From assembly GCA_902729315.2 (NCBI GenBank), contig LR746271.1:4608001-4672000 (forward strand): 64,000 nucleotides of DNA. The letters are read 5' to 3'. The DNA is from Spirodela intermedia. Taxonomy: Eukaryota; Streptophyta; Magnoliopsida; Alismatales; Araceae. The position numbers and the translations under genes were made by a program. Shown here piece after piece: positions 23,013 through 35,589 of the stretch (positions are counted from its first letter, which is position 1; each line of letters starts with the position of its first letter). The notes beneath the pieces were generated by a model. It was not told the origin of the DNA, did no database searches, and was given only the letters and a program-made list of their open reading frames with translations.

Positions 23013-24466
23013 CTTTCAATTTAATTTACGCTTCATTTAGTGATACTTTGTTGATTTTAATTAACCAAACTATACTTCGTTCAATTACGATTCTTCCGGC
23101 TTTTACAGATCTTAATTTGATTAATTGAGTCGTCTGTAATCGCCTACGTAAGAATCGTCGGGCGGAACTCTGTTTCCGCTTGATTCGCGTTCGCCGGGCA
23201 CTGACGTCATCCTGACATCCGCACCCTTATTTCCTTTTTTTTTGTGAATTTTAAATATATTTCCTTTTTATTTCCTAGTATAAAATTCCTAAGAAAATCG
23301 TACTCATTGAGAAAAATTCTGAATAATTACCAGATATTATATTACATCCCTGTGATCGACCTGGAAAATTACCGCTTTTTTTGGAATTTTTATTGAATTA
23401 TAATTGATATATTTATTTAGAAATACTTCTAAATATCCGAAAATTTGTATTTTCTAGTTTTATAAATTTTATATTTGCGTGATTTAACATACAATGACTG
23501 AGTCACGTCACTCACCAACAACTAACCATTACTAATATTCAAATAAATATTCATTTAATTTATCATAAATGGGTTACATTTATTAGAAAAAAAATTTATA
23601 AGAGAGGACTAAAATGCAATGTAAATCAACTTAGTAGAATGATACAATGGTTTGTGACCTTTGAAGCACCATTGACTCCCCTCTTCCCCCCCCCCCCTTC
23701 TTGTCCCCCAAATAAATGTTTTATCCTTGAAAGCTCGATACAAAAGTGATGAAATTTTGGCTAAATTTGGGAAGCCTATATGATGGGTTTATTAACTAGA
23801 TGATTTCATGTACATAAACTATGCTTTTTTTGTGGAAATTATTTATGCATTAATAGAATATGGTGATACTGAAAAATTGTCTAAGAATTATATGGAGCAC
23901 TAGAAGGACATTTAGGGTATGATACCATAACACCTAGTAGAAGAATACTATTTTTTACTTCAATTAGAGAAGGAAGTAGAAGATCATGTACGAAGATGTA
24001 AATAGATCAAGTTAATAAAATGCAATGTCTAAACATTACTCTAGATAACAGTACCAATTCCAATTAAGCCTTGGGTTGACATTTAATTTCATATTGAGAT
24101 TGCAATTTACATAGCATTCCAATTAGGCGATGTCTACAACTTCAAAAGATCTCTTTAGACATAGACAACTTGGACATTCACTTGATCTCATTTGGAAGTC
24201 TAAAAAATGGTAGTAGAAGTTGAACTAATTAAAAAATGGTAAAATAAAGTTCTAGCATTGCAATGATGATGCAACGATGATCTGTCAGAATCCTAAGCAT
24301 TTGAGAGGATTGTTGTGCAGTATCCATTACCTTAAAAGCTCTCCTTAGACAAAGATGACATAGGCAATCTTTAGATCTTCTTACAAAGTCTAAAGATTGA
24401 TAATTATAAATTATTAATTGCATTTATATTTGAATATCTTATATATAGATTGATAATATAATTTAA

Positions 24467-25484
24467 TGTGTTACCAACTCATTATGATAATTATAATATT
24501 TTATCATTTATGTTCTAATGTATATTATTTTATTTATTTTATTTATATTATGAGACTAATCCTACTTGACTTTTATCAAGTTAAGTGGTGATTCTCTCAC
24601 ATTTTCTTATTAATTATTTGATTGTAAAGACTTAAGGTGAGTTCTTAATATGAGTTGAAAGTAATGGAAGAAGCCTAAGCTTTCAGCCTAATGAAAAATC
24701 TAAATCTTATGGAAAGAGCCAATCTAATATGTTTATAGGCCCAAGAGAGGGCATCACCTTGGGCTAACCCATTTAGATTTAAAAGGATTATCAAGAGATG
24801 TGATTTAGGCTACCCATCTTAGGGCATCTTAAAATGAGATTAAGAGAAAGATTAGACCGCCACCCTCATGAAATGATCTAAACTGTCCATGAAGAGAGTT
24901 GGTTATTAATTATAACCATCCATTGGAGGGGCCTAACTCTTGAGAGAATTAAGGCATTTCATCCCCCTCTTAAAGGGTGCTTTTTGGCTCTCTCTCTAGC
25001 AGTGGCTAGTCAAAGGAAACAAGAGAGAAATCAAGGCCTGGTTAATGACATTCTCATGCCCAAGATCATCATGGAGAAGTGATTACTTAGAGCTCATCAA
25101 GAACATCATAGATTGAGCATCATTCGGCCTAAGATTGACACACAATGTGGTCTGTTCAATATCTAGATTTGGGGTGTCTTTGTAATCCTCTTCATGGATA
25201 GATTAACTTTTAATTCAAACTAAGTTTACTATTTATTTTATTATTTCATTGTGTTAGATCTATTCTCTCTCTTTAACCCTATTTTTCATGACTCTTGTTT
25301 TCACCCTTTTACATTTAGTTCTACCCTTCACAATTGTAAATATATGTATATATAAAATAAAATATGTAGAATTCTTACTCTTATTACCCACGTTCTCTGA
25401 GGATAGACCCTTACTTATCCTAAATAAAAGAGTAAGGCTTTATAAATATTATTTGTATGAACTTATTTGTATCACAACGACATA
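24467..25484. mobile_element. Candidate insertion inside the 3' LTR
   Basis: This ~1 kb of unrelated sequence interrupts the LTR. It begins TGTGTTACC and is bounded on both sides by TTTAA (24462-24466, 25485-25489). It has no coding sequence and ends GACATA rather than the canonical CA. It could be a decayed solo LTR of another family. The AT-rich TTTAA match may be coincidence, and about 55 bp of further non-LTR sequence lies to its left. Confidence 0.3.
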
Positions 25485-26079
25485 TTTAACCTCTAAATCT
25501 AGTTCACTAGAGATCAATAAAATAGCTCGTCGAATCGTCTCTAGCGATTGTCACTCGACGAAGATGAGCTGAATGGAAGTGGCATGTGTCTTAGAGAGCT
25601 TCATCCTCAACTCTATGTAGCAAGAGGAGGCTCTTCATTACATCTAGTATACTCTCAAGAGGTGGCGACTCGTCTCACAGTAGATCATTCTCTTCCTAAT
25701 GACAACTTATTCCTCGATCAATTAGAAATGATTTACTCAATGGATTCACAAAACTTTTATTTCAAATTATTTAGAAATTTTAGTAACGATGCTTTGCAAA
25801 TCACGTTGTCAAGATTTTCTCTAATGATTGAATAATTATGATAACTTAATCATTCATCGATGATTTGTAGGAAAGTTGTGATTTAATCATATAAAAATAT
25901 GAGTTTTAACTCTAGTAGGATTTGAACACTTACTAATCACTCGCTTACATGAGAGAGTGAAATAAATATACAAATACTCTTATAAAGTGACATCATTAAG
26001 ATACTTCCTTGTAATAAATAAGGGGTATTTGAGGTACAAAAATCATAAAATTATTGAGGGAAGGTGTGACCCGAGTTAA

Positions 26080-26122
26080 GTCTCACATCCGTTATACGTA
26101 GAATTTTAGGATAAATATATAG
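26080..26122 (+). promoter_or_regulatory. USE + TATA module in decayed 3' LTR
   Basis: GTCTCACATCC, 24-bp spacer, ATATATAG. The element core and spacing are kept although the rest of the LTR is heavily mutated. Confidence 0.4.
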
Positions 26123-28418
26123 TAATATAAGATTTGAGAATCAATAAGTCCCTTTCTCACATGTGTACGACCACTCTTTATCCCATGCTCAATTGCCCAT
26201 TAGTGACATGCAAAGAGAGTGATGCATACATGCCCCTATCAGTCCATAGCTATTCGAACCCCTACTCGTGGCTCCACCCTAACTACACTTCCAACCCACT
26301 TGCAGGGTTTGTTGGTTGGCAAGTTCATCCCTTTTTCTATCTTTTTATTTTATTTTATTTTTTCTTTATTTATCTCAAAAATAAGATTATAAAAACTATA
26401 TTAATTCACATAAAATCACATTAACCAACTAAAAACTACTTTTCACAATTTAACATAAATATAAGTCTATTTATCATGAGTTAAGGATAAAACTATATTA
26501 TTTATTAATTATTAACTCATGATAATGAAGACTTATCACACCCCTCAAATTGAATTATTGCTAGTTCCTTTGTAATGAAATTATGAAAATTAATAAAAAT
26601 TTAAAATTTCAAACATCATATTTCAATGTATAAAAATATAATTAGAAATGATAAACCTCTAGACACTTTGAACTCTTATATCAAATATTTAAGAATGATA
26701 TCAAGCACTTAAATGTTTAAACACTCCTTGGAATAATAATTTAGACTTTATTTCTTCTATTCACATTTTTATCACTTCTTCACTCATAGATATAATTCAC
26801 AAGATGTTTCAATTATCATTATTCATCCCAGAATAATATTGATCCTATATTTTTTTTCCATAGCTTGATTTTTGAAGTTTGTATTATGTTTCTTCTAAAT
26901 TTTTTTTATATATAGTAGATAAGTAGATTTTCTTGTAGACAAATTTCGATAATAAGAATGATGTCTCACACCCTTCATGTGTACTCTTCATTTTTATGGC
27001 TTTTACATTATTTGTTTACTTTATAATAAGTGTTTTTTTATAGAAAATTTTTGAGAATAAGAATGATGTCTCACATCCTCTATGTGTACTCTTTGTTTTC
27101 AAATTTTTCACATTACTCTTTTTTTGAAAATAAATTCTAAAATAAATTATTTCTCTTGACTAGCCCTATAGATCAAGGTGTAAAAATCTCTATTAAACTG
27201 AAATGATCAATCAAATTTTCACATCAAGTAAATATTATCCACTAAGATCATGAAGTAAAAATCTATAAAATCAAATCCATATTATCTATTATGTATCCAA
27301 GGAGTATTTCAATATTTTATGCTACTAAATTATTCTTTTAACTCAATAATAATCATCCTAATATCTTTTGATATCAATCAATTTAATTCATTTAATTTTC
27401 GTGCATGCAATATGATGTAATTTTTTTTTAAATTAGATAGTTTTGATAGTTCTGCTTTTTGTTTTCAGTTCTATTTTTAGCAGCAATGAATTTGTCAAAA
27501 ATAAATCAAAACTATCCTCTTTATAGATATAATTTTGAATTCAACAAAATATTTCTAGGGGATTGAAATGTGAGAAAAGGGTCTTTAGAATTTTAATTTT
27601 TTGGGTTTTTTTGAAAATCTATAAATTATTTTTTGCTATTCCTAACAAAACACTAGAAAACAAATGCTATAGTTTTTCTGAATTTTATTTTTTTTCTAGT
27701 TGCTTTTATAAGTGATCATGAAAAAAAATGCAAGAAAAATGTTCTTAATCATCCTACAACATAAATTGAGACTTAATACTTAACCTCACAACTTAAAAAT
27801 GGCATTGTCCTCAATGACATAGAAAAATCAGAACAAAATATGTAGAAAATATCATTTTCAAGTGAACCATGTATAAATGCAAAGTTAAACACTAAAAATG
27901 TTGTCATAAATGATAAAGCTCAAAAAGACATCACCTAAGCCTCATTTTTAATTTTCCACTTCATCTTACACTCCTGCATTTTTTTCTAAGGAAGAAAAAA
28001 AAAGAAAAAACATAAGTACAGAAATAAATACTACGAAATTCTAAAAAGAAAAAACTTAAGAAAAAATAGAATGAAATAAAAACCATGGGTTGCCTCCCAT
28101 GCAGCACTAAAATTAATGTCTCTAGCTGAACACATTAATCTTACTCTTAAATTTTTTTTAATAATATATTTTTTCTGCAAGGCATTCATAATCTATGTAA
28201 TGGTTAAGCCACTATCTATTTACCTTAAAGTTATGATCACTTTTAGGATCTTTAACACCCCCATGATCATATGTCTCTTCCACCACATGAGGTCCTATCT
28301 ATTTTTCTTTTAATTTTTTTGGGAATAATTTCAGCCTAGAACTATATAACCACACTTTTTGGCCAACATCAATTTTTTTTTGCAAATGTATTTATCATGA
28401 AAGGTTTTAGTTTTTTCT

Positions 28419-28860
28419 TTATATTATTCTATGATTTTCATAAGCTTCATTCCTCAACTCCTCTAATTTATGTAGCTGAAAAATTCTATGTTCACTAGTT
28501 GATTTTTCATCCATACATAATTTTGTTATAGCCCATAATGTTTTATGTTTTATTTCTACAAGAAGATGACATGATTTTCCAAAAATGAGACAAAATGGGG
28601 ATATACCTATGGAATTTTTATAAGTTGTTCTATAAGCCCATAATACATCTTGTAATTTCATTGGCCAGGTTTTTTATCTGGTCTAACTATTTTTCTCAAA
28701 ATTCTCTAAAGTTTTCTATTTGCTACTTCAACTTGCCCATTTGTTTGGGGATGATATGAAGTGGCTATTCTATGGTGTACTTCATTCTTTTTCAATAGTT
28801 TCCTTAAATATTTATGTAAATTGTGTTCTTCCATCACTAATAATCACTCTAGGATATTCA
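28419..28860 (-). pseudogene. Gypsy integrase remnant
   Basis: In two frames on the minus strand: VIISDGRTQF, then HHRIATSYHPQTNGQVEVAN (integrase core), then LQDVLWAYRTTYKNSIG and FGKSCHLLVEI with LEELRNEAYEN (C-terminal part, 28661-28419). These match the Athila-type integrase pattern known from plants. A frameshift and stops lie between the parts. Confidence 0.8.
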
Positions 28861-28999
28861 AATATCAAATTTTGAATTTTAAATATTACTTGGGTCTTTT
28901 CATGAAAAATTATTCTTTTAATTAGGATTATAAGAATTAGAAGAAAACTCCCTATTTCTATTTGAACGTGGGCTACTTGTACTTGTTTTTACATAAGCT

Positions 29000-29830
29000 G
29001 AAATAATTTATCTAAATTATAGTATTGAAAATTAGAATGATCATTTTCACCATATGTAGGACAAGTATTATTTGAATTAAATTGAGAGTTTGGAGGCTTT
29101 CTAATATTATCAATAAAGAAATCAAGTTTTTCTAAACTTTGATTAATCTAAATAACATCATTTCTTAAATTAAAATAATCTTGATGATGTAATTCATAAA
29201 TCCTCTCTTCTTATCCGTATTATATAACTCAAAAGAGGCTTGATCTCTAGAATTTTCACTTAAATTCTCGTAAAGGCTATAAATCTCACGAAGGATTTTC
29301 TTTATAAAAACTACTTCACATATAGAAGCAACTATATTTTATGTTATTTTAATAATCCATCATAAAAAAGAAATTTAATATTTTGAGTTACTACTTGGGT
29401 ATAATATTGAATTTTCCATATATGTTTTCTCATATTTTGAGTTTTTTTAAGAGATAAATTTTTGAAGAAAGACCTATTTTATATCTTTTCAATTAGTTAA
29501 TTCTCTATCTCATGCGAATAGCTAATAACTAACCTTGTCTCTAAGTGTATGAGAAAATAATTTCATCTTAATAACTTCTCGTATAACTTGAGAGAGATTA
29601 ACTAAATCACAAACCACATGAATTTTTTTTAAATGTTGAGGAAATTCCTTTAAAGGTAATCTATGAAAATTAGAGAGCATTTAGAAAGTTTTTGAATTTA
29701 TTTCGAATTTAACTATAGGTTCTAATGGGAGTCTAATTTTAGATGCTCATTGAAATGAATTAGATATATAATGATTTTTCATGGCCATAAGGTTGTTCTC
29801 AATTTGACCTAACTTCCTTTAGGATCCATC
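29000..29830 (-). pseudogene. Gypsy gag remnant
   Basis: Conceptual translation gives pieces such as FPQHLKKIHVVCDL, EVIKMKLFSHTLRDKV and WKDIKQVFLQKF-like sequence. These resemble the retrotransposon gag domain of plant Athila/Tat elements (F..L....WL...W..L...F..KF). Stops and frameshifts are numerous. Confidence 0.55.
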
Positions 29831-30130
29831 AAAATTAATTTTTCTTTCAAAATTTTAGTTTTAGATGAAATAGTGAAAGAATTTTTTAACCTTGGGTGTA
29901 AGGATCTTCTATTACATATAAAAATTAATAAATTCCAGAACTGTTTTTAATAACTATTGCCCTCCTTTAGTCTGCTTCAATCCTTGTCTTGCTACTTTTC
30001 ATTCTCTTTTTTCTTTTTTTTAATTTTTCTACAAGAAAAAAAAACAAGAGTGAAATATTTTTAGTATACTCTAAGAGAATACTAATCACATAAACTTATA
30101 TAATACATCCCAAACAATATCATCAAAATT

Positions 30131-32021
30131 TGATGTGACTTTTCTTTTGTTATATAATAAATCACATAAATTTAAAATTTATAAAACTAGAAAATACTAA
30201 TTTTTGAATTTTTAAAAATATTTAAAAATAAATAAACAAATTATAATTCAATAAAAGGTTCTAAAAAATAGTGAGAAATTTCTAAGTTGAGCACAAGGAT
30301 TAAGTTATGATTTTTAGAGTAAATAATGACTACAAAATATATTTAAAAATTAACTAAAAAGAGAAATAAGGGTGTAGATGTCAAGATGACATTAGTGCCT
30401 TGTGTAATACGATTTGGGTGAAAATAAGGTTCAACCCATTAATTCTTACATAAGCGATTACAAACAATTTAGTAGGTTAAATTAAGATTTTTTAAAAATC
30501 AAAAGAATCATAATTGAATGAAGAAGATATTAAAAACTTTAAATCATAAAAAATATTATTAAATTAAGTGAAAATTAAGTTTAAAGTAGAGAAGACTGAG
30601 TTCCAACCTCGCGATAACAATTGCTGAAATTTTGTATGTTCAAGAGGATCATCAACCAATGTCTATGGCCCCAAAAAAATCTCCTTGGACATAGATGACC
30701 TAGGCATTCACTAGATCTTCTTTCAAAGTTCAAAAAATGATAATAAAAGTTAAATTAGTGAAAAATGATAAAATAGAGTTCTAATGTCATAATAGTGATA
30801 CGTCAACAATGGATCGAAATCCTGAGCTTTAGAAGGATTGTTGTGCAATGTTTATAATCTGAAAGGCTCTCCTTAGATAAGGACAACATGAACAATTTCT
30901 TAATCTTCTTACAAAATCTAGAAATCAATGAAGTGAGTCATTGAATCATCTTTAATGGGTGTCACCCAATGGAGCAAAAAAATGATGATTTTATAGCTCT
31001 CCAGCAGCTATCATTCAATGAAGATGAGTTGGATGAAGGTGCAACGTGTTTTAGGGAGCTTCACCTTGAAGTCCACACAACAAGAGGAGGCTCTTCTAAA
31101 TATTTGGTATGCTCTCAAGAGGTGATGACTCATTTGCTAACAAATCATCTTCTTCTCAATGACGGCTTATTTGTTGATCAATCATAGATAATTTACTCAT
31201 TGAATTTGTGATCTTTTTATCTAAAATCATTCAAAAATTTTAGTAACAATACTCCATAAATTTCATTAATAAGATTTTCGCTAATGATTGAGTAATTTTG
31301 ACAACTTAATCTTTTACCAATAATTTGTAAGAAAATCATGATTTAATTAGATAAAAATATGAGTTTTGACCATAATAAGATTCAAACCCTCGTTGGTCAC
31401 CCACTTATATAAGAAAGTAAAATAAGTATGCAAATATTCTTATAAAGTGACATTATATAAGTATATACTTGTAATAAGTAAGAGGTAATTTAGGTATTAA
31501 AAATCATAAATTTTTTTAGAGAAGTCGTGACTACCAACTTAGTCCTACATCAATTATATATTGAATTTTAAAATGAATATATAGTAATACGAGATTTAGT
31601 AATCAATGTGTCTTATTTTCACATGTACAACTACTCTTTACCCCACACCCAATTAGTCACTAGTGATGTAAAAGGAAAGTGATACACAAGTGTCTTATAC
31701 TAGTTTATCTTTAGCCACTTGAGCCTTTACTCACGACTCTTCTCTACTATGTTTCTAACTTACTTGTGGGCCCAATTGGCCAGCAAGTTCCTTTATTTTT
31801 CTACCTTTTTATTTTATTTTATTTTTCTTAATTTATCTCAAAAAAATGATTATAAAATTTATATAAATTTATATAAAATCACATAATTAACCAAAAATTC
31901 AGATTAACTAACTAAAAATCATTTTTCATAATTTAGCACAAATATAAGTCTATTTATCATGATTTAAAGCTAAAATATTATTATTAATTAATTATTAACT
32001 CATGATAATGAAGATTTATCA
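30131..32021 (-). mobile_element. Decayed 5' LTR of the gypsy element
   Basis: Full-length LTR on the minus strand, ending AAGTCACATCA next to the internal region. Its outer end (TGATAAATCTTCATT on the minus strand) lies 92 bp from the PreP stop codon. The flanks AAATT and ATAGG do not match, as expected when the other flank belongs to a truncated 3' LTR. CpG content is largely lost. Confidence 0.8.
31542..31584 (+). promoter_or_regulatory. USE + TATA module in decayed 5' LTR
   Basis: GTCCTACATCA, 24-bp spacer, ATATATAG; antisense to the LTR as in the other copies. Confidence 0.4.
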
Positions 32022-32582
32022 ATAGGCCAATGTTTAAGGTTAAATAGGTTGCTATAGTTCTACTGTTAAAGAGAGAACAAGTGAGAGAAACATAACATGA
32101 GCCATGCTTGTGGTCACAAAACCTTCTTGACTTTAAAGAACCCGCCCTTCTCCTCATTTGCCTTGGCCACATCATCAATAGATGCCACAGCTACCACAAC
32201 TCCTTTATCTTTCACTACCTCAATGGCATCTGCAAACTCCCTAAAGTGCTTCATGCTGCAAGGTGAGACATCTAGTGAGATCCTAGTTCCCAAGGCAATG
32301 CCATTCCCTAGTTGGAGCCTAACTTACCTAGTTGACAAGATTTCTTCATGCCTAATCTGCCTCTCCTCCTCTGTGATGCCCAGCAAGTGCCTCATAAGAC
32401 TGAAAACTCAAAGCATAATGTAATCATCATTAGACAAGCTGTGCATTTGATGCATGCAATAGAAAGATTTGAGAAGATAATGGCACTAATACTCATTGCT
32501 TCCCATGACAATTGCTGTCCACATGTGTAGAAATATGAGATTTTCAACCTACAAAACCAAAGATCACAACCACACCTAGATG

Positions 32583-32948
32583 GGCTGCTCATGTGATTTA
32601 TCACATGGTTTAAACAGCTCGGTTTCTGGGCGATTATCATCCATTACTTTTCCGTCTATCTGAATCATATGATGTAGCCTACTATGTCACCTGAGAACTC
32701 ATAACTAGTAGTGGCAAAGGGTTCTGTGTTTCTCAAGATAGGAGGACGACTCCAGTTATGAGATTGGCTGTTCATGCGATTTATCACATGGTTTAAGCAG
32801 CTCGGTTTCTAGGCGATTATCATCCAATAGTTTTCCGTCCATCTAAATCATATGATGTAGCCTATTACTCACTTGATAACTCATAACTGGCAGTGCAAAG
32901 GGTTTTGTGTTTTGCCTCTTATGAGATGCTTTCCCCTCTTGTTTAAAC
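32583..32948. repeat. 183-bp tandem duplication in a PreP intron
   Basis: Two units, 32583-32765 and 32766-32948, share long matching stretches (GCGATTATCATCCA, GATGTAGCCTA) with moderate divergence. They lie in the intron between the exons 33202-33022 and 32399-32328. Confidence 0.75.
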
Positions 32949-35589
32949 AATCTTGAGACTTTAAAGCCAGATAGGTGATAACTAAAGACTTCCATCAAGT
33001 GTGTGCAGAAGAAACTATCACCTGCTATAACCCTTGGCCTTAGGTAGCTGATATGGATCCACATCTCCAATGGCCTTGATGATTGCCTTGGTGAGAGTAT
33101 TGTCATCCAGCTCTAGCTCACGGAGAAAATTTGCAGTTGCATCGTACACATCAACTGTCTTTAACAAGTTTAGATCACGTGAGGACATATCTGAGAAAAC
33201 TCCTACAAAAAAAAAAACAATGGGAAATGAGGGGAAGATAACCTAATAAATTGAGTAAAGTAGAAAAGAAATTCATTTGCTTGCAAAGGAAAATGGCAAT
33301 CACATACCAGAGTCAGTGTCAAGAGTAGAATAAGTGCTGTATGCACCCCCACTAACTTGGATACGATCCCACAACTAGGTGTTGTCAATGTACTTTGAAA
33401 TGACATATGAATTGCCGTGGAGCTGATATCCAGCCTCATAAATGTTGGCAGCTTTTCCAACATAATTAACCTGAAAGTGCAGGAGGAAAAACATATCATA
33501 TCTAATAAATTTTATCATGGGCACCGCTGAGATTTCGAAATGAATGGAACCTAAGTGGGAACAACGATGGCTTCCTTCATGGGTGAAAGAAGAGAACTCC
33601 AGGTGGTAGTCCCAGGGGATGGTACGCTTGGAATGGCATCAATGAACTCAGCAAGGTATTTGCTTGACTCTGTAAGTATCTTCCCATCTGCTGTCATATT
33701 GACTATGCAACCTTCCCTCGAGAGAAGACAACTACGTATCGCATCCAGTGAAGAAGAAATTGCGGGCCATTCTTTATCAACCCTCTTCTCAAGGTCTCGT
33801 AAGAACTCTAAATAACTAGGCAAATAAGAGGGGAAACATGGGGAAACATCATAAGCATCATTTCCAAGAAAATGATAGCCACATGCCAAGAAAATGGCTT
33901 TTCATTTCACCAACTAATCATCTTCTCAGATGTATGATCTCTAAGATAAAATGATTTAAAATAAATCACTTAATTTCATTAAAATATCAGTGAATACACT
34001 ATTCTTTGCGGATTATACTTCTAAAGTCAGTCTACCTCTGCAGAGGGTAAGTCATAGCTCAAGGTTTCTCAACCCGAATGGACACATTTACAAATAGTGG
34101 TAGACAAATAATAAATTGATAAACAAAAGGAAGTATAGAGAGTTCTACAGCATGAGAGTACAGCAGCCTATATCTCGGCATATGTCAACATCCAATATGC
34201 CAAGCTTTTGTCTCAGAACAACTGTTGTGGAGGAAAATATCTTCTTTGTGTTACAAAACTATAATCAAAGGGAAACTAGCACCATTACACATGCATAGAC
34301 ATGATTGTAAAACCCAAGCAAAGATATAAGCTAACCTAATTTCACCCAGCTGCTCAGATATCCATCTCGCAGCATTCAACTTTGCATCCATCCTTGTAGC
34401 TGCAATTGCATCACCACTACCTCTTAGACAACTCTACAAATCCAAAAATTAGTTCTTGTAAGATATAATAGAAGTTGAGAAAGCTTCTGACTACCCAAAA
34501 GTATGTTAGAGATTACCTCCATTCCTGCTTTACTTTGGGAAACTAATTGCTCGAAACGCTGTTGGTCTGTGAACTGAACATCCTGTAGGATACATCTGAT
34601 CTGCAAGATCCAAACAATACTGACATTTTAAGAAGATGGAAACTGTACAGTGGTGGTTTACATTCAAAATCAAAAGAGCATAAAATGACGAAACAAGTCA
34701 ACACAGTTAATCATATCTTTAATTGAACTAAATTGAAAAGGATAGAGGTAAAACAACAGAGTCAGAAAATAATGGCCCAAAATCACTAGCACCAGATGCC
34801 TTCAAGAATCATCAAGCAATTTAACCCTTTCTAGATCATGAAAGTCCTACACATATTAGTGAGCAGGATCCACCACATATGATAGATAATAGTTCTTGTC
34901 ATCTAGCAGCTGCCGGATGTCTATCTTGACAATAGTTTCCAGACCCACCTAGACAGAAACCTACCCAATTGTCCACAAATGATAGAAAAGGTCCTAAGAA
35001 GTGAAGCTTTTCAACAAATGATTTTTAACCTGAGCATCACAGCTTTTAGAGTAAACAGAAAAGATGGATCTTTTACAGTCCAAAGAGTTACACACGAAAA
35101 GTTAGACACATGAAAAGTCTCAACATGGGCATTTGGGCTGGCCAAATGAAATTTTATATTGATGTTTAAAGGATGGGCATCTCTTATTTTTGCAAATCAT
35201 GAGAATGAAAACATCATTTTATAGATTGACAGGTATTTTAATTTACTTGTTAATCTGGAAAAGATAATCCCATAGGTTTGTTGCTATAGAAACGCCTAAT
35301 TAGGTAAACTTCCTCAAGGTAAATTTATCAAGAGTAGACACCATGAAAGGGTATCGACTATGTTTCGATTGCTTAAATGAAATAATGTTCTCCATTTCTT
35401 CTATGAGTTCAAAATGTGGCAGGAAGATTTTAATTGAAATTTATCAAAACAAACCCATACTTGAAAAGTAGTTTCATAACTGCCATTTGTTTGAGGTCTC
35501 AGTAGGTGCTACAGCTACAAGTCTACGAACACCTTACAACATATTGTTTATTCCATTTTCTACACTTGTTAGGAGAATTAGCACACATT

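Larger units (their letters stand above)
21599..23510 (+). mobile_element. Solo gypsy LTR, young copy B
   Basis: A 1912-bp element starting TGATAAGTC and ending GAGTCACGTCA, flanked by the duplication CTCAC (21594-21598 and 23511-23515). The paralogous segment at 57206-57210 has a single CTCAC and no insertion, so the borders are proven by an empty site. It is rich in CpG and contains three copies of the 144-bp unit. There is no internal domain. Confidence 0.95.
21054..24116. repeat. Segmental duplicate (filled site) of 56664-57798
   Basis: 21054-21598 and 23511-24116 together align almost base for base with 56664-57798, including a poly-C run at about 23687. The only large difference is the LTR inserted between them. 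The left end directly follows PreP exon 6/intron sequence; the right end abuts LTR-derived sequence at 24117. Confidence 0.9.
24117..26534 (-). mobile_element. Decayed 3' LTR of gypsy element, interrupted
   Basis: 26534 back to about 25500 is the LTR (terminal TGATAAGTCTTCATT preceded on the minus strand by the purine run TTTGAGGGGTG, a polypurine tract). Homology resumes at about 24410-24117, which matches the 144-bp unit region. The gap between is foreign sequence. The LTR is truncated at 24116 by the segmental-duplication border. CpG decay is strong. Confidence 0.7.
26535..30130 (-). mobile_element. Internal region of an Athila/Tat-like gypsy element, deleted
   Basis: It lies between two minus-strand LTRs. 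Next to the 5' LTR is a heavily decayed primer-site region, followed by gag relic (about 29000-29830), then integrase relic (28419-28860). Protease, reverse transcriptase and RNase H are missing. Toward the 3' end are GACAATGCC and GCATGGGAGGCAACCCATGG (28084-28104 on the opposite strand), sequences typical of plant gypsy elements downstream of integrase. Many stops; not functional. Confidence 0.72.

Noticed and set aside
22567-23128. ~150-codon arginine-rich frames on both strands in the LTR
   Set aside because: They follow from a 144-bp GC-rich repeat without stops, and recur in every LTR copy on both strands; not evidence for a protein.
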